This document shows, one piece after another, positions 1-6,635 of a DNA stretch of 6,685 nucleotides (the first letter of the stretch is position 1; every line of letters begins with the position of its first letter). A model generated the notes under the pieces. That model worked only from the letters and a program-made list of their open reading frames with translations, was not told where the DNA came from and made no database searches. The position numbers and the translations under genes were made by a program. This DNA comes from an uncultured Sutterellaceae bacterium. GTDB lineage: Bacteria; Pseudomonadota; Gammaproteobacteria; Burkholderiales; Burkholderiaceae_F. The stretch covers positions 1-6,685 of the forward strand of contig CAMYAA010000051.1 in the NCBI GenBank assembly GCA_947253615.1, read 5' to 3'.

Positions 1-2214
1 GAGAATACACTCGAATCCCTTCAGGCCGATGAAAAGCAAGCTGCGAAGAAGCAGCGGGATTTGACGATTTCGTTAGCGGCAGCCAAGGCTTGGTATGCCG
101 TTTTTGAACGCGTTTCTGGTGAGCCTGAACTCATGGGGCAGTTAACGCAGTTAGCGGTGGCATTGAAAAAGGGCCAACGTAAGGGACGAAATGCTTTGAA
201 GTTTCAAATGTTGGCCAATACGCTGCTCAACGCTACACAGAAGGCGATTCCCGTGTGGGTCATGCCCATTGCGGAGGCTGTGCAAAAGTTTGATGCCAAG
301 ACCCATTTTGATGTTTTGATCATTGATGAGGCGAGTCAGGCGAGTTTAACCGCCCTGCCGTTATTGTTTTGGGCCGATAAGGTCATTGTGAGTGGGGACG
401 ATAAGCAGGTGACCCCAACGACGGTGGGTCGAAAACTCGATGGTTACGATAAGCTTGTGGCCCGCTTCATTAAGGACAAAGTGAAGAATCCATCCATCTA
501 TTTGGATCCGGACGTATCCCTTTATGATTTCTTTAGCCAAAGTGGCTGCCCTCGTGTCATGTTGACGGAGCATTTCCGTTGTGTGCCTGACATTATTGGC
601 TGGTGCAATAAGACTTTTTATGACGGGCAAATGAAGCCCTTGCGTGATTCCTCATCCACGATTTTGACGCCGCCTTGGGCGCTTTGGCGTGTCAACGCAG
701 AACCTGGACAAAGTGGATTCATCGAAGAGGAGGCCACTGCAGCTATTCGGTTGATTCGCGCCATGATTGATCAGCCGGAGTACGCAGGAAAAACGTTTGG
801 GATTATTGTGATGAAAAGCACGGCACTCGATAGTAGTGCGGAGCGTAAGTTTCAAACCATGATTTTGAACGCTTTCTCCGAAACAGAAATCACAGAACGT
901 CAGATTACGTTTGGCACCTCCGCGGAATTCCAAGGGGATGAACGTGATGTGATTTTGATGTGCTTGATGGACGTCCCCAAGGCGCCGGGTGAGCCGCTCA
1001 GCAAGTTGCGCGATACCGAAAACAAAACCTATGAAAAACGTTTTAATGTGGCGGTGAGTCGAGCTCGTGATCAGCTTTGGTTGATTCACTCGTTTGATTG
1101 GGAAAACCAACTCAAGTCTGATGATCTTCGTCGCCGTCTTTTTGAGTGGGTGAAGATGTGTGCTGAAAAGACGGACGCGCAAAAGTCCGTGACGCCAGCA
1201 GCGGATTCGCCCTTTGAAATTGAAGTGGGGACCGCCTTAAAAATCAAAGGGTATGACATTGAGCAACAGCATGCGGTTGGGGGCTTCCGATTGGACTTTG
1301 TGGTTCGAGATCACGATAAAGCGGTCGCTTTAGAGTGCGATGGTGTGGCCTATCACTCGGGAACAGCTACGATTTTGCGAGATATGGAGCGTCAATCCAT
1401 GTTGGAACGTGTGGGCTGGCGTTTTGTACGTATTTCGGGCGCGGATTATTACCGAGATCCAGAAGGTGCAATGGCGATGGTCTACAAAGAGTTAGAGGCC
1501 TTGGGCATTAAGCCTAGTGTGAAAACGGAGCGTGCTCCCGAAACGAATGATCTGTTAGCCCGTGTGCGCCAGACGTTCTTGACGGTAAATGCGGATGGTT
1601 CAGCCTCGGAAGGCGTAACGTTGACAGAGGCAGTTGCGGTTAATTCCAGTGCCCAAGAGCCAGAAAAAACACAGGCACCCAATTCTGTGCCTTCGGAATC
1701 CCTTAAAACAGAAGCCAATGAATGTTCAGAAAACGTTCTTGAAACGGCGGTTGAAGTGCCGATTGAAGTGCTTGATGAAGTGCCTGTGTTGAAGACGGTT
1801 AATGAGGCTCCTTTGGCCGAAGAGGAAGCGGTTGAACCTCAACTAGTGCGTGAAGAGGCGTCGAAAGTTGCTGAAAAGCCTAAGGCAAAAACACCCGCAA
1901 AGCGTGTGACTAAAGCCTCTAAAGCGACCCCAGCCAAGAAGACTGTCTCGGCTAAGTTGACCCTTTTTGATGAGCTCGATGAAGAACCGATTTCGTCAGT
2001 GGATGAGATTATTTTTGCTCATCTTGCCAAAGCTAAGATGGACTATATCGACAAACGAGCCAGTGGGGGCGCCCTTTGGGTTCCTGGGAAGTGGTCGAAC
2101 AAAGCCGTTTTTGATGCCATTTTTGAGGAAACAGGATGTCGATTCACATTTGCTCAGAAGGGAGGACGGCTAACCGGACATAAACCCGCTTGGTATTCCA
2201 AGGCGTCAAACTAG
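1..2214 (+). CDS. Superfamily 1 helicase with C-terminal Vsr/DUF559-like nuclease domain (5'-partial)
   Basis: C-terminal 737 codons of a large cytoplasmic ATP-dependent helicase. The frame is open from base 1, so the TTG at 61 is not a credible start. The P-loop (motif I) is missing and should lie upstream. Visible SF1 motifs are motif II DEAS (325-336), motif III GDDKQ (394-408), motif IV EHFR (568-579), motif V with QGDE (931-942) and motif VI VAVSRAR (1048-1068). A restriction-endonuclease-like domain follows (about 1207-1470): SPFE at its start, then LDF, then ECDG followed by YH, then a GWRFVRI strand. This matches the REase domain fused to DUF4011/DUF3320-type helicases (MTES_1575-like), as I recall the family. 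Next comes an acidic/Pro linker (about 1540-1870), a basic Lys/Ala/Pro stretch (about 1870-1950) and a short C-terminal module (2044-2208) with YIDKR, GGALW and KPAWY. It probably unwinds and cleaves DNA in repair or defence; the substrate is unknown. The helicase and nuclease assignment is firm, the role is not. Confidence 0.9.
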   Translation, partial: ENTLESLQADEKQAAKKQRDLTISLAAAKAWYAVFERVSGEPELMGQLTQLAVALKKGQRKGRNALKFQMLANTLLNATQKAIPVWVMPIAEAVQKFDAKTHFDVLIIDEASQASLTALPLLFWADKVIVSGDDKQVTPTTVGRKLDGYDKLVARFIKDKVKNPSIYLDPDVSLYDFFSQSGCPRVMLTEHFRCVPDIIGWCNKTFYDGQMKPLRDSSSTILTPPWALWRVNAEPGQSGFIEEEATAAIRLIRAMIDQPEYAGKTFGIIVMKSTALDSSAERKFQTMILNAFSETEITERQITFGTSAEFQGDERDVILMCLMDVPKAPGEPLSKLRDTENKTYEKRFNVAVSRARDQLWLIHSFDWENQLKSDDLRRRLFEWVKMCAEKTDAQKSVTPAADSPFEIEVGTALKIKGYDIEQQHAVGGFRLDFVVRDHDKAVALECDGVAYHSGTATILRDMERQSMLERVGWRFVRISGADYYRDPEGAMAMVYKELEALGIKPSVKTERAPETNDLLARVRQTFLTVNADGSASEGVTLTEAVAVNSSAQEPEKTQAPNSVPSESLKTEANECSENVLETAVEVPIEVLDEVPVLKTVNEAPLAEEEAVEPQLVREEASKVAEKPKAKTPAKRVTKASKATPAKKTVSAKLTLFDELDEEPISSVDEIIFAHLAKAKMDYIDKRASGGALWVPGKWSNKAVFDAIFEETGCRFTFAQKGGRLTGHKPAWYSKASN

Positions 2215-2217
2215 TGC

Positions 2218-2254
2218 TCAAGAGGAGATCGTCACGGTCTCCTTTTTTGCTTTT
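2218..2254 (+). terminator. Rho-independent terminator of the helicase gene
   Basis: An 8-bp stem, GGAGATCG (2224-2231) with CGGTCTCC (2235-2242), includes one G-T wobble and closes a 3-base TCA loop. It is followed directly by TTTTTT (2243-2248) and, after GC, TTTT. The A-rich bases at 2219-2223 can pair with the first Ts. It begins 4-10 bases after the helicase stop codon, so the helicase is the last gene of its transcription unit and the autotransporter is transcribed separately. Confidence 0.85.
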
Positions 2255-2431
2255 GAAGGGTGAAAAAGGTTATCAGAGGTATAGTTTTTATATATTTTCG
2301 CGCTAAGTGTCGAAGTTTCGTTGTTGGTGATTACCCTTTGATATTATTTTGATGTTTGTTTGAGTTATTGGTTGGGATTGTTTGTTTAATTTGAGAACGA
2401 TTGCTATTGAGGGGTTTTGAAGGTTTGTGGT

Positions 2432-2473
2432 ATGAATGTTTCTTGGTTTAAAGGGTTGGTATTTTGGTTGTAG
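2432..2473 (+). CDS. Possible 13-residue leader peptide ORF
   Basis: ATG at 2432 to TAG at 2471-2473 encodes MNVSWFKGLVFWL, a hydrophobic peptide with two Trp in 13 residues. GAAGG at 2419-2423 lies 8 bases upstream of the ATG, a better ribosome binding site than the one before the autotransporter. It ends 94 bases before that gene. A regulatory leader is conceivable, but an ORF this short arises easily by chance. It would be outside the transcript if the promoter candidate at 2477-2504 is the one used. Confidence 0.15.
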   Translation: MNVSWFKGLVFWL

Positions 2474-2476
2474 ATT

Positions 2477-2504
2477 TTGTTTAGAAAATGCAGCCTGTTA
2501 TATT
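2477..2504 (+). promoter_or_regulatory. Candidate sigma70-type promoter for the autotransporter
   Basis: TTGTTT (2477-2482) is separated by 16 bases from TATATT (2499-2504). The -10 matches the consensus at 5 of 6 positions and the -35 at only 3 of 6. It would start transcription about 55 bases before the ATG. In DNA this rich in A and T such matches are expected by chance, so this is only the best candidate seen. Confidence 0.3.
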
Positions 2505-2567
2505 TTGATTATTAATTATTGTCGGTTTGATTATTAGAATATTTATACCTTTTATTCTTGGTATTTT

Positions 2568-5288
2568 ATGTCTAAATATACGTTCAAACCGCTTTTCGTT
2601 GCTTTATTTCTGACTCCGTTACTATCTCAGGCGAGTCCACTCGATGATGTTAATAATTACGATCAATTAATTAAGGTCGCTAAAAATTATGAGAGTGGCT
2701 TGTTTAAGAAGTATCTTGTTGACAAAGATATGGCGTTCTCAGGCATTTATGGAAATGACTCTCGCGAGCGAAATGAGGACTTTCCTAACTTCAGTATTCT
2801 GACTATTTATAATCAGGATCTGACCCCCGTAACGATTAATCCTGAGAGTGGTGACGGTGAAACGTTGTATTTAGCCTCGTATCCAAAGCCAAATACCGCG
2901 ATCAAGAGTCCGCCTGCGATCGATATTTGGAGTTCAGTCACATTTAATGCGCCTGTAACCATAAAAGGGGGAACGAGGGCCAACTTTGGTAAAGCTATTA
3001 ACATTGGAGGTTTTGAGGCGTATGGTCGATTCAAACCTTTCCCGAAAGACTACATTGCCAATGTAATTTTTAATCGAGATCTGAACATTAATAACCGTCA
3101 AATTTATTACGATGATTTGACTTGGTCTCCTAGTGCCTATGAGAAATTGTCTAATACCGAACTATTAGATGGTATTGCTGCCGGTGATGCGCATATTGAA
3201 ACTCGAGCTAATTTCGATATGAACTTTGGTAGGCTCAAGCTGAATACCTCTGATTTTTTAATGAAAGGCGTGAATAAACGGATCAGGCTTAAGGGGAATG
3301 TGATTTTACTCGTTAATTCAAAGATTGAGATCAATCCCGACGGAGGAAATGTTTTAGATATTTCTAATAGCGATAGGTTTTGGCCAGGTCGTCCTATTAC
3401 CGTTAATCTAAGTGGTCCTAAAACGTCCTTGCGCCTGGTTGTGGATCATCCTGAATCTAAAGTCAATTTGAGAATCGAACACGAAAAACGTCTGGGCCAA
3501 GAAGATTTTAATATCGACGTTCGTAATCAAAATACCAAAGCTCATCTACAGTTTGCTCTCCGAGAAGACTCGGACTATGTCTATTTGCCTTCATATGGCC
3601 ATTTAAAGGTTGAAGATAAAGCAAAACTAGTGCTGGAATATCCAGCGACCTTCGTTCAACATGTTCCAGAGGCAACCCTTCATCAAGGGATTTTTGAGAT
3701 TTCTCCTGATTTTCATGGTGATCTCAAGGTATATCCTTTTATAGCGCGCATGACTAGTCTAACGGGTAGTGGTGTATTGGAGTTGCCTTACGATGGGAAG
3801 CCCCCAATTGATGTTGATCTTTATAATAAATCTAAGCCGAAAATACAGGCCTTACCCGTTGCTTTGGTGTTGCTGACTCAGGTTAAAGGGGATTTTAATG
3901 TCGCAATTAATCCGATCCGAGGCACTCGAGATTACTATCAAGGGTTTGTCGTTCCCGTGGCATTTCAGGGGAGTGAAATTGCTGACGCGTCTGACGATGT
4001 GAAGGTTCAATATACCGATGCGCAATTTAATGAGTTATTCAAGGCTTTAACGGCTTTAAATGCCCAAGGGGAAAGAGTCGTATTTCCGAAGGCGTATACC
4101 ATTGATGCGCTCTACAACTATCGTTATCAATTAGTGCCTAAACGTTATATCAAAGGCGAAAATCCGTTAACCGATAAGATGCTTGGGTCGCCTGTATCTA
4201 GGGATTTCACAGAGGTACTAGAAAAGATCAAAGCTCGCTATCCCATCGTCTGGGAGGGCTCTCAACCTGAACAACTAGATCCCGAAACCAATCCGACCGA
4301 TTTAGTTAAAACAACGATGGCCCAAGCTAAAGCAAATTTCTTGATTTTGCAGGGTCTCAATGACACGGTCTATCAACGATTAGGGGATTTGCGTTATTTC
4401 TCTAAAAACGACAAAAAGACAGGCGTTTGGACAAGGGTTAAATCGAATAAGTCCAGTCTTTCTGGTCCCTTTGCTTTTAAGACGCAATGGCGCTCGGTAG
4501 AGTTGGGGGTGGATCGCTCTTGGCGAACGAATGATCGCAAAACGGTGTTCGGGTTCTCGTTATCCGCCGGAAAGGTCCGTTATGAGGATGATCGTTTAAA
4601 CACCAATAATAAGTTGACTGGGCTCGGGCTCTACGCCAGTGTGGTGGGTGATAACCAATGGTATGTCGATCTTGTGGGGCGCTTCGCCAAAATGGGCACT
4701 CAGGGCTCGATGATTAAGATCGACGACATTACCGGTTTGCAGTACCGAATGTTGGAACAAACGCCGCTCAATAAACCCTTGCTGATTAACGCTAGTGTTG
4801 AAGCCGGGAAACGTTGGGAATGGCATCAGCATGACTATCTTGAGCCTCAGGCACAACTTTCGTTTGCTTATATGGGAGCTCAACGCTACAGCCTGCGTGA
4901 GGACTTAGAGGATGGTACGGCCAATTTTTGGAATGGCCAAAGTGCACCATCCATGAGTATCGTCGCTCGATTGGGTTTGGCGGTTGAGCACGAATGGCGC
5001 AATGCCAATGATCAATGGACCGGGAATGCTTATTGGCGCGTGAATTTTAATCAGGAGTTGTTGGGTAAATATGGCATTAAGCTCAGTAATGCCAAGGGGC
5101 ATGAATATGCACTTGAGCCTGATTTGCGCTTGATTCATCATGATCACCGTCATTGGTTTGCGACGGATGTCGGCTTTACTAAAAACTTAGGACAGCACTG
5201 GTTAGTTCATGCAGGACTCGGTATGCAGTTCAAAGGCATAGTCGACAAATCCCTAACCTGGGATGTGGGTGTGCGATACCAATTTTAA
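2568..5288 (+). CDS. Classical autotransporter (type Va secretion) with unrecognised passenger
   Basis: A complete 906-residue outer-membrane protein that should display or release its own N-terminal passenger. Residues 1-22 form a Sec signal peptide: positive start (SKYTFK), hydrophobic core, Pro17, and a signal peptidase I site after Ser-Gln-Ala22. The passenger (about 23-576) is rich in short beta-strand patterns with Asn, Gly and Asp turns, fitting a beta-helix. I see no serine protease GDSGS motif and no RGD. Residues about 577-612 form the amphipathic linker helix, and the barrel runs from about Gly619 (GVWTR) to the end (about 288 residues), finishing in GVRYQF with the C-terminal Phe recognised by the BAM machinery. 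There is no cysteine in the whole protein, typical of autotransporters. The ATG at 2568 is chosen because it places the signal peptide at the N-terminus, although no Shine-Dalgarno sequence precedes it. The barrel is much more GC-rich than the start of the passenger. Function is probably adhesion or another surface role, but this is inference. Confidence 0.93.
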   Translation: MSKYTFKPLFVALFLTPLLSQASPLDDVNNYDQLIKVAKNYESGLFKKYLVDKDMAFSGIYGNDSRERNEDFPNFSILTIYNQDLTPVTINPESGDGETLYLASYPKPNTAIKSPPAIDIWSSVTFNAPVTIKGGTRANFGKAINIGGFEAYGRFKPFPKDYIANVIFNRDLNINNRQIYYDDLTWSPSAYEKLSNTELLDGIAAGDAHIETRANFDMNFGRLKLNTSDFLMKGVNKRIRLKGNVILLVNSKIEINPDGGNVLDISNSDRFWPGRPITVNLSGPKTSLRLVVDHPESKVNLRIEHEKRLGQEDFNIDVRNQNTKAHLQFALREDSDYVYLPSYGHLKVEDKAKLVLEYPATFVQHVPEATLHQGIFEISPDFHGDLKVYPFIARMTSLTGSGVLELPYDGKPPIDVDLYNKSKPKIQALPVALVLLTQVKGDFNVAINPIRGTRDYYQGFVVPVAFQGSEIADASDDVKVQYTDAQFNELFKALTALNAQGERVVFPKAYTIDALYNYRYQLVPKRYIKGENPLTDKMLGSPVSRDFTEVLEKIKARYPIVWEGSQPEQLDPETNPTDLVKTTMAQAKANFLILQGLNDTVYQRLGDLRYFSKNDKKTGVWTRVKSNKSSLSGPFAFKTQWRSVELGVDRSWRTNDRKTVFGFSLSAGKVRYEDDRLNTNNKLTGLGLYASVVGDNQWYVDLVGRFAKMGTQGSMIKIDDITGLQYRMLEQTPLNKPLLINASVEAGKRWEWHQHDYLEPQAQLSFAYMGAQRYSLREDLEDGTANFWNGQSAPSMSIVARLGLAVEHEWRNANDQWTGNAYWRVNFNQELLGKYGIKLSNAKGHEYALEPDLRLIHHDHRHWFATDVGFTKNLGQHWLVHAGLGMQFKGIVDKSLTWDVGVRYQF

Positions 5289-5308
5289 AACGCATGGCAG
5301 TTGTCGAT

Positions 5309-5340
5309 AAAAAATGGGAGGTCGTTTGATCTCCCATTTT
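5309..5340. terminator. Bidirectional rho-independent terminator, stronger for the minus strand
   Basis: AAAATGGGAG (5311-5320) pairs perfectly with CTCCCATTTT (5331-5340). The inner GTC/GAT adds three more pairs (one G-T wobble) around a GTTT loop, giving 13 bp in all. It lies about 20 bases after the autotransporter stop and should end that transcript. On the plus strand the T-run is only four bases and lies within the stem. On the minus strand the stem is followed by six Ts (complement of 5309-5314), so it works better for transcription coming from the right. Confidence 0.8.
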
Positions 5341-5386
5341 CGATGCTATCCTTGATACACATGGTATAAGGTGGATTATTCTCCGA

Positions 5387-5479
5387 TCAGAAGAAAGTCC
5401 ATTTAGCGGTGAGCTTGAATAGGAAGGCGGTATTGAGGCCCGCTACGACGTCGTACGGTTCGGTGTTGGGTAAAAACCA
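5387..5479 (-). pseudogene. Possible C-terminal remnant of a minus-strand (outer-membrane?) protein gene
   Basis: Read on the minus strand, 30 codons run from just after a TAA at 5480-5482 to a TGA at 5387-5389. They encode a peptide containing NTEPYDVVAGLNTAFLFKL and ending KWTFF. By hand count 21 of 30 third positions are G or C, unlike the AT-rich surroundings. Alternating hydrophobic residues and aromatic ends look like outer-membrane beta-strands; a DUF481-type (YdiY-like) origin came to mind but is unverified. There is no start codon, and reading frames upstream are closed. The bidirectional terminator lies 47 bases beyond its stop, where a convergent gene would want one. A chance ORF of this size is quite possible. 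Confidence 0.3.
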
Positions 5480-5489
5480 TTACGGGCCT
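5436..5489. repeat. Inverted repeat enclosing a perfect 12-bp palindrome
   Basis: AGGCCCG (5436-5442) and CGGGCCT (5483-5489) are perfect inverted copies separated by 40 bases. Between them, TACGACGTCGTA (5444-5455) is a perfect 12-base palindrome. The patch is more GC-rich than the surrounding gap. It overlaps the possible minus-strand remnant, so it may be a by-product of that coding sequence, or an operator or recombination site. No protein partner can be named. Confidence 0.4.
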
Positions 5490-5573
5490 AATCATAATCA
5501 GGACTTATATTGGAGAGATAAGCCTGTAAAATCATTAAATCGAGTGCTTGGTTTTATTTTGTTTTGATTCGTT

Positions 5574-6635
5574 ATGCCCAATACCGCTTATCAACTAAAG
5601 TCGATTACAAAAGAATGGAGTGATTGGATTGCTCGTAATCGTGAACGACTTGAACATCCAGCGAATTTTGAGGAAAGATTCGTTCGTGATGTTTTAACCC
5701 AAGTTGATGGTTTGACGCCTAATGACGTTAGTTCTCAATATCCCTTTACAGATTTTGAAGGAAAAGGTCGTGAAATTGACTTTTTGATCAAAAATGCTCA
5801 AAAAGGGTGGGCATTAGCTATTGAGCTTGATGGGGCTACAAAGCTGCAAAAAGATGATGAAACAATAGACTACCAGGCTTATACAGATTTTTTAGAGCGA
5901 CAAAATGGCTTGATGAGCTTTGGCCTTTCGACAAAATCTGGCTTATTGTTGGTTCGTTTTACGAATAAGCGTTGGCTTAAATACAATCGCGACACAATTG
6001 CAGAAATTGAGCATATGCTCAAAAAGCAGACGGAACAATTCGAAGAGCGGAAACGTCAACTTGCAGAAGCTGAAGCTCGAGGAGCAGAAAAAGCTAAAGC
6101 TGAAGCGGAAGAGGCTGCCAGAGTTAAAGCTGCCGCTGAGGAGGCTGCGCAAAAGCGAGAAGAGCAGGAGAAAGCAGCGAAACAACGCGCAGAACAGGAA
6201 AAGGCAGAGGCAGAAAAAGCTCGAGAGGAGCAAAACCAACTCAATAAAAACTCCACAATCCAGCCTGTGCCACTAACAACCAAAGGCGCTTCGGTTCATG
6301 AAAGTGACCGCGGTCAAGGTGATATCAAGGCACGTTTAACGAAGAATGTTCTCGAGGCGAAGAAATTTGTTGAGAGAGCTGAATCATTGTCCTGGCGTTC
6401 AAAACCAATAAAAGTTACCGCGATCGTCTTGGGTGTATTAGCTGTTATTGCTTTCTGGAAATCAATGAGTTCTTCGGGGCCTGAACCGAGTGAACAAACA
6501 GATCTAAGTCATCAAGCTTCGTCATTGGAAACGAATGTTGCGCCAAAAGTGACGGAGCCTCAGGTGCATACGGTAGTGATCAAAGTGGAAGCTCCCAATA
6601 TGCAACCGCAAGCCCCTCAACCTATCGTTTTTTAA
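5574..6635 (+). CDS. Nuclease-like (PD-(D/E)XK superfamily) protein with coiled coil and transmembrane anchor
   Basis: A 353-residue protein with four parts. Residues 1-150 resemble the Vsr/DUF559-type restriction-endonuclease fold: FEERF (32-36), Asp69 in REIDF, then IELDG (83-87), then a predicted strand LLLVRF (124-129). The E-x-D-G signature is the same as in the helicase upstream. Residues 140-225 are Ala/Glu/Lys/Gln-rich heptad-like sequence, almost certainly a long coiled coil. Residues about 281-295 are a single hydrophobic helix. Arg275, Lys277 and Lys280 before it put the nuclease-like domain in the cytoplasm and the Pro/Gln-rich tail (297-353) in the periplasm. ATG 5574 is the only reasonable start: an in-frame TGA lies 9 bases upstream and the next Met is residue 114. 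No Shine-Dalgarno sequence is visible. The stop codon falls within the second copy of a 55-bp repeat, so the true C-terminus may differ. I do not recognise a named family for the whole protein; function is unknown, possibly DNA cleavage at the membrane. Confidence 0.75.
   Translation: MPNTAYQLKSITKEWSDWIARNRERLEHPANFEERFVRDVLTQVDGLTPNDVSSQYPFTDFEGKGREIDFLIKNAQKGWALAIELDGATKLQKDDETIDYQAYTDFLERQNGLMSFGLSTKSGLLLVRFTNKRWLKYNRDTIAEIEHMLKKQTEQFEERKRQLAEAEARGAEKAKAEAEEAARVKAAAEEAAQKREEQEKAAKQRAEQEKAEAEKAREEQNQLNKNSTIQPVPLTTKGASVHESDRGQGDIKARLTKNVLEAKKFVERAESLSWRSKPIKVTAIVLGVLAVIAFWKSMSSSGPEPSEQTDLSHQASSLETNVAPKVTEPQVHTVVIKVEAPNMQPQAPQPIVF
6335..6389. repeat. First copy of a 55-bp perfect direct repeat (inside the nuclease-like gene)
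   Basis: Identical base for base to 6631-6685, at an offset of 296 bp. The match stops on the left at 6334/6630 (G against T) and is cut on the right by the window edge. Here the repeat encodes residues of the stretch between the coiled coil and the transmembrane helix (about 254-272, beginning RLTKNV). Confidence 0.97.

Larger units (their letters stand above)
2255..2567. other. AT-rich, C-depleted gap before the autotransporter
   Basis: No protein-coding gene of normal size is visible here on either strand. By hand count, 2341-2490 holds 43 G and only 3 C on the plus strand, with T as the dominant base. A plus-strand RNA would be G/U-rich; a minus-strand RNA would be C-rich and G-poor, the composition typical of Rho loading sites. 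The stretch contains a weak promoter candidate and a possible 13-codon ORF, listed separately. Its low GC continues into the first part of the autotransporter gene. Confidence 0.6.
5289..5573. other. Intergenic region between the autotransporter and the nuclease-like gene
   Basis: No complete gene is visible. The left part holds a long terminator hairpin, the middle a possible minus-strand gene remnant overlapping a nested palindrome, and the last 80 bases are AT-rich and should contain the promoter of the next gene. TAAAAT at 5527-5532 could be a -10 element, but I find no convincing -35 before it. Confidence 0.5.

Noticed and set aside
652..1182. 176-codon minus-strand ORF
   Set aside because: It lies opposite the helicase motifs V and VI, which are clearly coding on the plus strand; its translation shows no domain and is rich in residues expected from an antisense shadow.
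61..2214. TTG at 61 as the true start of the helicase gene
   Set aside because: The frame is open back to base 1, no ribosome binding site precedes 61, and the essential P-loop motif is absent, so the gene must begin left of the window.
2270..2296. TTATCA followed by TATATT as a promoter just after the helicase terminator
   Set aside because: Spacing is 15 bases and the -35 matches poorly; in this AT-rich stretch it cannot be told from chance.
6060..6230. Tandem DNA repeat in the coiled-coil coding part
   Set aside because: Similar GCAGAAG/GAAGCTG words recur because the protein is Ala/Glu/Lys-rich, but there is no fixed repeat unit at the DNA level.
5920..6276. 118-codon plus-strand and 98-codon minus-strand frames over the coiled coil
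   Set aside because: Their Lys/Leu/Arg-only or Phe/Leu/Ser-only compositions are what out-of-frame reading of an Ala/Glu/Lys repeat gives. No start signal supports them.
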